DNA of 64,000 bases, taken from positions 354,744 through 418,743 of the forward strand of contig VWZS01009594.1 in NCBI GenBank assembly GCA_013397075.1, in the 5' to 3' direction. Shown piece by piece: positions 42,376 through 64,000 of this stretch. The number at the start of each line of letters is the position of its first letter. Position 1 is the stretch's first letter. This DNA is from Rhabdornis inornatus. Lineage: Eukaryota; Chordata; Aves; Passeriformes; Rhabdornithidae. The notes under the pieces were generated by a model, which was not told the origin of the DNA, did not search any database, and saw only the letters and a list, made by a program, of their open reading frames with translations. The translations under genes were made by a program, and so were the position numbers.

Positions 42376-45300
42376 TTAAGAGATGAAATGCCGGATGAGG
42401 AGGAACACCAGCCCTCCGAGCCCGGCCACAGCCGTGCCCACGGCCAGCCGTGCCCAGAGGAAATGCAGGGAATCCTCGAGCTGGGCGTGCAGGCGCAGCA
42501 CCTGCCTGCGGGTGCTCTCCCGGTCCCCGCAGTTGTCGATGACGTGCGTCGCCCACTTGCGCTTCTCGTCCAGGGGCAGCTGGGAGCTGATCCGAGCTTC
42601 GGCCTCGGCCACGCCCAACCCGTTCCTCTTCATCAGCCGCCCCAGCTGCGTCGGGGGATCACTGCCGGGCAGAGCAAGGGGCTGAGCTGGGGGTGGGAGG
42701 GAACAGGGGGTCTGCCTTCCTCGGGCACCAGGGGGAATCACTGGGATAAAATGGGAATGAGAGATGTGCCCTCTGTCATTTCACACAGTCAGCCTGCACT
42801 TGATCAGCAGAGCCACCACTGCCTGGGCTGTTCTCAGCATTCACACAGCCTGTAACGGTGCCCCAAACCCTGCCCTGATAGACCATGGGTTGTGGAAGGC
42901 CTAAAGGCAGTGAATTCCTCTTTGTGATGGTGCCAGGTTCCAGGGAAAGCTCAGGAAGGCCCTCATGCACTATAAAGGGAGGTGTCTCAATGGGCTTTGC
43001 ACCAGAGCTGAAGCTGAACCTTCACCAGAGTGGAGGCACACAATGGTCCCCTCCGAGAGGGTGGCATTGTCCCTGTCCTCATGGTTCCCAGAGCACTTAC
43101 CAGTAAACCAGCACTGTGTATTTCATAAACCTGGTCAATCCGCGGGTCTCGAAGAGCAGAGGGATGTCAAGGATCACGTAGTGGTAGCCTGTGGAAATGG
43201 CAATGTTCCCCAAAGAAGGGAACAGTGTTAACCCCCATTCCCAAATCCCTCCTGCTGCACACACGCCATGGCCAGGAAAAGCAAAGCAAGCAGGAGCTCT
43301 ATAGCTCCATGATTACAGCTGAGCAGAGCAGAGCCTCCTGGCCCTCCTCCTTCTCACAGGGAGGAAATGGTTCCAGTCCAAGTTTCCAGAGGAAAAAAAA
43401 AAAAAACAACAACCCTAACCTGGCTGCTCCAGACCAAAGGTGAAACTGCAGAAATATAATGAGGAGCTGAAATGAGAGCAGCAGTGCCTGGCTGGCAAGA
43501 GCAGCAGCCGTGTGCTGTGCTGGCCTCTCCCGGGAAGCAGTGCCCACAGCAGGATCTGCTCTCCACTCCTTCTCTTGTCCAAGACTTCACCAGGCTGCAG
43601 CCATCTGAGCCAACATTTCCCAGCTCAGCTTTCCTCCCTTTATGAAAAGCTTTGGCTAAACAGCTCCATTTTTCCAAGGGGGGGTAAGGAAATCCCCGCA
43701 GACCTCCTGCAGCTGTGACACTGAAACATGGGGGAGCCTTCAGGCACAGCCCAAGGGCTGAACCCTCACCAAAACTGTCTGAGTTTGGTTTAAAACCTCT
43801 GTCACAACCGAGAGCAGAGCTTGTCACAGTCAGTCACTGTCCCCCTAGTTCTCCCAGTGCCTCTGCCCTTGGCCAGTATTTGGGGAGGTAGGAGATGCCC
43901 TGCTGAGTCTGGGGAGGGGAGGGGAAAGCTCTAAGTCAGGACTTCACTCCCCTGTGCGCCCCAGTCATGGAGACACCTCAGGTTTTGTTGGTGTTCCCTC
44001 TTTATAACCCCCCTGAAACCAAGCTGCCCACAGCAAGTAAAGTCTTGACAAAGACATCATCATCCAAGGAGCCACCATTCCACCAGCATCTGCACCCTGA
44101 GAGGTTTCTCGCTGCCCTCTGATTTGATCGATCAGAGCTTTCCTTACACAGCGATCCTCAGAGACAACATCCAGCTATCCCAAATCATTAAATCCTGACT
44201 AATGAGGACAAAGCAGCCTGCTGAAGCCACACAGCACTCTCGCCGAGGGCCAGGACAGCATCCGCCTCCTGAGCCCGCAGCCCCAAGTTCAAGACTCCAT
44301 CTCTGGCTCCCGGCATTCCCGCCTGTTGCTTCCTTTGTGCTTCCTCCTCCTCACCCCGCAGCAGAGCTTGGCCCCGTGGTGCCCCAGCCTGTTCAGCTCT
44401 CTCAGGGCTCAGCTCTGATAAGCACCACGAATCCAGACTGACTCTATTAAAGCATCTGTCTGTCTACATGGAGAGCTCCAGAACAGCTGGTGATCTTATC
44501 TGGCATTTCCCCAGCCCGGCCTGACAGCTGCATTTGTTCCATTTATCAGGGGGAATGTGGGACTTTGGAAACCACAGCTGTCAGCCCATTCCTCACCTTA
44601 TCGACACTCAAAGGGCTCCACAGCTTGCACTGAAGCTGGAGCAGGCTGGGGGCAGGGAGGGATATTTGGCTGTTTCGGGAATGTGACATTATCCGGTGGG
44701 TAATCTCAGCAAAGCTGCTCCAAGGCCCTACAGATACACTTTAAACCGCAGAGGAAAGCAGTGAAGGGCAGCAGTGAAAGGCAGGAGTGAATCAGGAATG
44801 AATCCTCCAAACACTGACACCAAAGGCCACCGAAGACAGAGCACAAAGGCTGTCACTCAACGTCCCTTCCCTTTCTCTGTTATCCCTGGCCCTCTCCCCA
44901 CATTCAAACAGAGAAGGCAGAGGGAGCAGGGATGGCTCCTACCAAAGCAGGAGTCCTGGCAGACCGGACATGGCCTCTTACCGAGTACAAAGTACTTCAG
45001 GACCTGCTTCAGCATCTCCTTCAGGATCTCAGGGTGGGTGATGGAGTTCAGCAGCCGCCGTTTCTCAGGCTGGGAGAAGATAATGTTTCCGAGAGCCTCA
45101 CGATTTATCTCGCCGTTCTCCAGGAGGATCTCGGTGCCAAAGTGCTGCAGGATCTGCTGATGAGCCTTGGAGTGGGGCTGCACCACTGAGAACATCAAAC
45201 AGCTGGGGGTGAGAGCCAGTTTTACAGCACAGTCGGTGTTTGCATCAGCAATCACCCTCAGGTGGGCTTTGCTCATTAACTAACAGAGCTGATGCTCCCA

Positions 45301-47288
45301 TGGCAGCACATCTGCCTCCAGCACATCTGTCCTGGCACCACATCTGCACAGCCCAGCAGCTCCTGCCAGAACAGCCCTGCCAGCCCAAGGCCCCTTTAAG
45401 GGCTGACACCTGGGAGATCAAAGTCCTGCAGACATTAATTCAACACCACAACCCTCCTGGCACGTGCTGCTGCTCATCGTGACAAGTCAGCAGGGTGGGC
45501 AGGAGGACACGGAGATGGCCACACGCCAAGGCTGGGGCAGGAGCTGGGCTGAGCCAATTCCCACCAGGGATCAAGCAGGGAGATCCTAAAGGGACCAGGA
45601 CCAGCTGAAAACTTCAGCACTATGTGGATACTCACTGCTGCAACTTGGCTCTGGATGCTGCTGAGGTGGTTTTTTTTAACTGTCTTTCACATCAGTCACT
45701 AAATTCTTCAGGAAAATGAACACAAAAACCTTCTAAAAGCTCAATCCCCAACCAGCCCTTGCAGGGGCTCTGACGTTACAAGAGTGTATAACTTTAAAGC
45801 CACCAAAAAAAAAATCACCAACAAAAGGGATGAAGCAATAAAACCATAATTAAGCTCCAGCTGAGGGTAACCACAGTGAAGGACAGACCGCAGATAATCA
45901 TCTCTCCCAAATCCAGGAACATTGCCACAGGTTGTAACCTCAGGCCAACCTCATAAAAGTCTTTAAGACCAATTCTTTTCTCCCATGGAATATCACATGG
46001 AGGCAGTTTCAGGACGGGTGAAATCCGTATAGTAAACAAACACATATAAAAAAGGAATTGGTGCAAAATAAAGTGATTGGCAGAAAACTTTCACAGAGTA
46101 TCTGTAGTGTTTTCCTACCGTCTCCGAGGGCTTTTAGCACCTCCAGCAAATTTCCTGCACCTCCAGGGGAATTACAGTGCAATAAAATGTTAAAGCATCA
46201 CAGCTTTGAGTGGCTACACAGTAAGTTCTTCACCAAACAGAAAAGCTCAGGCACTTCCAAATGACACCATTGCACTATGGCTCAGCAGCAGACCCCAAAC
46301 CTGCTGCATGCAGGATCCACAGCCCTCAGAATCCCAGACTGGTTTTGGGGGAAAGCTCATCCAGTGCCACCCCCTGCCATGGGCAGGGACACCTTCCACT
46401 ATCCTGGGTTGCTCCAAGCCCTGTCCAGCCTGACCTTGGACACTTCCAGGGATGGGGCAGCCACAGCTGCTCTGGGCAACCTCTGCTCTCCTCGTTATCC
46501 TGGTGGGGTGAAGGGATTAACATCTCACAGGTAATCAGGGAAAAGAAGGTCTGCTCTGGTCTTACTGAATCAGCAGATCTGGCATTCTGGGTCTTTTCTG
46601 CAGCCCAAGCAGCACATTCTGAGAGCAGCAAGAGGCAGGTGTGCACAGACCAAAAGCTCCCCCTGACCTGGGATCTCTGGATCTACTTTTTTTTTTTTTT
46701 TTTTTGAGCACATTAGTTTTGTGGTCTGATCTCTAAGTATCACCAGAAAAACAACATCCAGCACAGAGGGACATTCTCTTTCAGCCACCAACGTATCTGA
46801 GTGACAGGACGGGTGTCCTGGGGCTCAGGGGGCATATCAGACTAGCCAGGGGATCCCACTTTACAGGGAACCACATTTATTTTTGCCCAGAGTTGGCTTT
46901 CAAAGCTGAGAAGCATCACACACCAGGGGATGGAAACTCAGAACACAGTCTCCCCATGGTGTTTATTAGGTCATGATCTTCTTTTTTTCTTTATTAAAAA
47001 TATATCCTAGTTGAAATCCTCCCCGGGGCAGCTGCTCCGCAGTTCCGCGGACTGGGAAGCAGCAGGGAAACCCTTGTGCGATGTACCCAGAGCACCCTCT
47101 GCCGTCAGCGCTTCCCGGCAGCGATCCCGGTTGTCAGGGGAACCTCAGGGAGCAGGACCAGCTCTGGAAAACTCACCCTGCCTGGCAATAACATCGGCAT
47201 CGATCACGGCACAGCCCAGCTCCCGCAGCACGGCCACCACCGTGCTTTTCCCCGATGCGATCCCACCCGAGAGTCCCACCAGGAACAT
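42376..47288 (-). CDS. DCAKD: DCAKD, dephospho-CoA kinase domain protein (complete, 4 coding exons)
   Basis: DCAKD belongs to the CoaE family of dephospho-CoA kinases, which phosphorylate the 3' hydroxyl of dephospho-CoA; its role in animals is less clear than that of COASY. Coding exons on the minus strand are 47288-47177, 45185-44982, 43188-43101 and 42661-42376. Phases agree and give 229 residues (human 231). The P-loop is at residues 4-16 (VGLSGGIASGKST). It is followed by AVIDADVIAR, GTEILLENGEINREALG, the conserved ITHPEI, YVILDIPLLFET and the lid-region GVAEAEARISSQLPLDEK. A hydrophobic C-terminal segment (GTAVAGLGGLVFLLI) could anchor it in a membrane. A non-coding first exon near 50.51-50.55 kb with a GTGAGT donor is likely, making a 3.2-kb first intron. 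Confidence 0.94.
46350..46500 (-). mobile_element. CR1 LINE 3' fragment
   Basis: Plus-strand text such as CCATGGGCAGGGACACCTTCCACTATCCTGG and GATGGGGCAGCCACAGC is the reverse complement of the well-known CR1 3' end. It lies in a DCAKD intron. Confidence 0.8.
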
Positions 47289-47299
47289 CGTGCTCTGGA

Positions 47300-50200
47300 A
47301 GGGAAAGAGAAGAGCTGGAAAACGTGCCAGAACAAGGCCATTTTGTTCATGCTGAGCACATCAAATATTTAGTCCCAAACAGGCAACTTAATTCAAAGCT
47401 CATTTTCCTACTTTCTCAGGGTGTCACTGAGACATCAGCAGGATTTTGGCACCCTCTGAACTGGGTATCCCTGTTCCACAGGCAGGAGGACAGTGTTGGA
47501 TTAAACAAGGCTTCTCTGGACCCCCCCTAGCTCTGGATGTGCCACTTGAGCCAGCCCTAAGTTCCTGCAGCTGGTCTATCTGCAGCTCCAGCAACTTCTT
47601 CTTCTTTAGCATCTCCACTCATCAAACCAGAGTCCCATCTAGAGCACCCTGAATCGTGAAATCATGGAATTGTTTGGATTGGAAGAGATCTTAAAGCCAT
47701 GGGCAAGGACACCTTCCACTATCCCAGGGTGCTCCAAGCCCTGTCCAACCTGGCCTGGAGCACTTTCAGGGATAGGGCAGCCACAGCTTTTCTGGGCAGC
47801 CTGGGCCAGGCCCTCACCATCCTCACAGGGAGGAATTCCTTCCCAATGTTCCATCTAGCAGTGGGAAGCAATTTCCCCTCATCCTGTCACTCCAGGCCCG
47901 TGTCTAAAGTCCCTCTTGGAGCCCCTTTAGGCACTGGAAGGGGCTCCGAGGTCTCCCTGGATCCTTCCCTTCTCCAGGTGAACACCCCCAGCTCTCCCAG
48001 CCTGGATCCAGAGCAGGGGGCTCCAGCCCTTGACAGATCTCCATGGCATCCTCTGGACTTGCTCAGAGAAATCAGGAAATTTCTGGCATGTTTGTTGAGG
48101 GTGACCCAGGAGCAGTTTTTTCTTTAGAAAAAGGGCAGAATTCAGACAATATCTCAGCCAGGACTGGAACACATGAGGCCTGAGGAGAGAGCCCCGCTCA
48201 ATCCCTGCAGCTGGGCATTGGAACTCAGCCACCTCTGACACCATTGGGACCCAGAGCCCACAAGGCACTCAGTGAATCCCATTCCCACACCACTGGCAGT
48301 CCTAAGGACAGGGAAATCACAGCTCTGAGCAGCAAACTTGTGTCTGTGAGCTGCCAAACATGGCCCTAAGCACAGATCTGTACTTGCCCTTGGCCTCCAG
48401 GCTGGGAGGGGGTTAGTAATGCTGCTCCCATTGCTCTTGACAGACATCTCCCTGCTCAACCGAGACCCTGCAACCCTCTAAATCCTGCTTGTGTGCTCTC
48501 AAAACCAAAAGGTTCAGGCACACAGAGGCAGCTCTGGAGAGCTGAGGGGACTACTGTGAGTATCTGCATCCCAAAAATACTCAGCAGGCTGGGTACAGTT
48601 CCAGTGCCCCTCCTGCAGCCCCAGCCTAAAGCGTCCAGGCCTTTGTGCAGCCAAGTCGTGCAAATCCCTGAGGACAGCAGCTCTGACTTTGCTGTCACCT
48701 CATCCAGGGTGATACCATGGGTGAGGGCCTGAACCTCCCACAGGCCAGCCTGTGGCTGTTGCATCTGAGAAGGAATTGACTCCATCACCTTTGGCCAGGA
48801 GCCACAGGCTCCTGGTAGTCACCCTTTGGATTCTCCTTGCCCAGATCCTGCTCCCTCCTGGTAGCCCAACCGCAAAAATCTCAGTCACCATTGATCTGAC
48901 TCTGGTCTCCCCCCTCCCTCCAGACATCACCAGCACCCCAAAAACTCTGCACATAAAGGAACCAGGTACCTACTGCCCACACTGTCCCCCACGAGTGGCA
49001 CCCAAGGACAGCAGGTGGGAACACGGGGCTGCTGGAGGGCTGAGGATGGGTGAAAACACAGCACTGCGACCCTTTGGCTAGAAAACAACAAAAAGAGACA
49101 CTTTAGTCATAATTCAGTCCTACAAACAGGAACCAAACCCACAGTTTGGGGGGAAGAAGGGGGTGGACAAGTCCTGTGGCAGCTCAGGTAGCTCAGCAGA
49201 GGGAAGCAGCAGAGCTGGAGCGGAAGCAGCAGAGCTGGAGCAGAAGCAGCAGCCTCTGCTAGCAGCTCAGGAAGCAGCTCCACTGAGCGTGGACCCAGCC
49301 TGCAGCAGCACCACGTGCTCCTTCCCTTCTCCAGACACCAAGACAACAGATGGGGATAGCTCCAGCAGCAACAAGGAGGGATCCAACGGAATCAGAGAGG
49401 GCTAAAATAGTAGCAAACAGCAGTGATTGGGGAGGCTGATGTACATCCCGAGCAGGACCTGGGCCCCATGGGGAGCCTCTCTGGTGTTACAGGGGGCTTG
49501 GAGTGACAGAGGGGCTGTTTATTTATCCCAGCAGGTTAAAATTCTGCCCTCCTACCAAGACTTTATACTCGGGCTGCTGCAGCCTGTGAGGAGCAACACT
49601 GAACCAGGAGGATCCAGATCACGGCAGTGGAGGCTCCATGTGCCTGTTTTGTAAAAATTCACTAACAACTGCCCTGCCCTTGTAAACACAGGGCTTTAAC
49701 TGCAGTAATCCCAGCGTTCTGGCCTCCAGCCTCAGCTGGGACTTGCTCCCAAAACCCTGCTATTTCTGTCCCTCTGTCGCATGCCTCCAACACAGGAATT
49801 ACTGCAGGGGGAAAACAGCCCTTGGAAGGGTTATCTTGGAAACAGGGCCAGCCAGGGAGCTGAACACTTGTGCTGTCCAAGGGCCTGCACAGATCTCAGG
49901 CATCAATATTTAACAAGCTCGAGCTTGAACTGCACACGAGGGGAGAGGCCAGCCCGCTCCTGCAGATGTTACCAGCAGGAGCCAGAACCAGTTTTCCCCC
50001 AAATACACCATTTTTGGGGGATATACTTGGCCTGTTCCAACTAAACCAGACATGGGGAAAAACAGAACACGAGCCACAGAGGCTGGTCAGGCTGGAAAAC
50101 TCGGTGAGCTGTCCCTGCAGTGAGAAATGGGGAGATGCACCCAGGGCACTGAAGAAATGTTTTTCAAACAATTAAGTGCCCAAAAATTCCCGTGTCCCAA

Positions 50201-50495
50201 CTCCCGCGGGTTTTGAGCACAGCACAAGCTGCCAGCCTCAATTCATCCATCGGGCAAGCACAGGGATTGGGGATGAGGCTGAACCGTGTCCTCCAGCACC
50301 ATCCTACACCCGGCCCTCCTCTTGAGCCCATCCTCGTCTCTGGCTGGGGCTGAGAGAGCTGGTGTTTGGCTCGAGAAGGCTGCAGTTAAAGACAAGAGCC
50401 ACCAAATACAACGTTTATTAGCGGGAAAAGAGCCACCGCGACAACCACCTTGACCCACCCCGCGGAGTGCCGGGGTCACCACGGCCCCCGCCCGC
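47300..50495. other. DCAKD: DCAKD first intron
   Basis: The intron between the likely non-coding first exon and the first coding exon contains a CR1 fragment (47.65-48.08 kb) and a short GGAGCAGAAGCAGCAGAGCT-like repeat near 49.20-49.26 kb. No other gene seen. Confidence 0.5.
47652..48080 (-). mobile_element. CR1 LINE 3' fragment, about 430 bp
   Basis: Minus-orientation CR1 starts at its 3' end with ATCATGGAATTGTTTGGATT, continues through CAAGGACACCTTCCACTATC and GGAATTCCTTCCCAATGTTC, and reaches the CTCTCCCAGCCTGGATCC region. It is the longest CR1 copy in the window. Confidence 0.88.
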
Positions 50496-50499
50496 CGCC

Positions 50500-50935
50500 C
50501 TCACCACTCACCCTCTGCCCGGCTTCACACCCGCCGCAGTGTCCCGCGCGCCTATTGGCTGGCGGGAAGAGGGGGCGTCTCTCCAAGCCAATCGGCACCG
50601 CCCTCATTAGACTCTACCCGCCTCTCAAGCAGGAAGCCGGCGGAGACGCGAGCACCGCGACCTCGGCGGGGAACGGGCAAGCGGGGGAACGGGCCGCGGC
50701 TCTCCGTCCGGCGGGGTATCCATGCGGCCGCCGGGTGTGAGGGAGCCCTCCCGCTACCGCTGCCCCGCCCCTGGACACCCCCCAGAGACTGACGGGAATT
50801 GTAGTCCCGGTCCCGGCGCAGCCCGGCCCCCGCATGCCCACACAGACTACCACTCCCGGCATGCCTCGCGGCCCACCGCCCAATCGCGGCGCGCTTTGTT
50901 GCGGGGGTGCGGCACGCGCGGAGGCCCCGTTCAAG
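50500..50935. promoter_or_regulatory. Divergent DCAKD/NMT1 promoter
   Basis: This CpG-rich interval between DCAKD (-) and NMT1 (+) has CCAAT boxes in both orientations (ATTGG 50554-50558 and CCAAT 50588-50592). It has two ZNF143/SBS-like elements: GGGAATTGTAGTCCC (50794-50808) and GACTACCACTCCCGGCATGC (50845-50864). No TATA box is seen. A GTGAGT donor at 50511-50506 (minus) marks the likely DCAKD non-coding exon. Confidence 0.75.
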
Positions 50936-63375
<12,440 letters not shown>

Positions 63376-64000
63376 GTGGGTGTGAGCTGGGAACAGCTCA
63401 GGAGCTGCTCCTTACTGAGTGAGGGTAGAGGCACGAATGTCCTGGTCGAGGTCAAGTTCTCTGCCTGGAGACCCAGGGTTTGTTCCATGTAGTAAATGAC
63501 TTTGTCAAGCAGTTGTGCTTTATTTAATCTTTATGTATTTTTGCCTGGATACCTGCATTTTAAGGGCAAATTCCTGCAGTTAGAGGACCCTGTGAGCTTT
63601 TGTTTGCTGGTGAGTCATAGCCTTGTCGTCCTGGTAAAACAAGCAGGCAGATGTGACAGCCTTCATCTGTCCAAACACAGCCTCAGTGTGACCTTGGATC
63701 GGGTTAGTCCCTCATTCTTCAGTCACACTGATCAGTTCTGGCACTGCAGTTATCCTGCTGGGGAAGTTCCCCAGCTGGAGATGGAAGGGAAAGAAACAAA
63801 TTGCATTAAAATTGCCACCACCTTCCCTGACCTTGTTGGCTCCTTTCTGTCAGCCAGAGCTGCCCCTTTGGGGTGGAAAGTGCTGCTTTCATGCTGGGCA
63901 GCTCCCAGCTCCTGCCTCCCTCAGCCACACAGACAGCAGTTGCTGGGCTGGAGCTGCTGGTTTTTGTACAGAAACTCAGCCCCAGAGCAGATCTGGGCTT

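Overview
The window is vertebrate nuclear DNA, most likely a bird and probably a microchromosome. The evidence is small introns, GC-rich sequence dense in minisatellites, CR1-type LINE 3' fragments, and a gene set matching human 17q21.31: EFTUD2, CCDC103, GFAP, FAM187A, KIF18B, C1QL1, DCAKD and NMT1. All gene models were built by eye from splice sites, reading-frame phase and remembered family features. No alignment or database search was run.

Layout. At 0.7-4.8 kb, the first coding exon of EFTUD2 (-) stands head-to-head with a complete three-exon CCDC103 (+). At 8.4-12.2 kb there is a complete nine-exon GFAP (-). FAM187A (-, one coding exon) lies at 16.4-17.7 kb. KIF18B (-) occupies about 20.8-24.6 kb in its expected place, but every exon I can recognise is damaged by stops or frameshifts. 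C1QL1 (-, two exons) spans 29.8-35.4 kb, with a 42-base assembly gap just upstream of its start codon. DCAKD (-) spans 42.4-47.3 kb. The first eight coding exons of NMT1 (+) run from 50.9 to 63.4 kb, where the gene leaves the window. DCAKD and NMT1 share a CpG-rich divergent promoter.

The genes serve unrelated housekeeping or neural roles (splicing GTPase, dynein-arm assembly, glial intermediate filament, synaptic C1q-like ligand, CoA-type kinase, N-myristoylation). They are a conserved synteny block, not a pathway.

The unusual part is 14-25 kb. A dead KIF18B sits in a mosaic of direct and inverted duplications. These include a pair of ungapped 628-bp inverted arms that both carry the same one-base deletion in a KIF18B exon. 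FAM187A, which in mammals lies beside CCDC103 on the same strand, is here on the opposite strand inside the loop between the arms. A second notable signal is a cluster of seven near-palindromic CTGTCnnnACAG-type sites between EFTUD2 and CCDC103.
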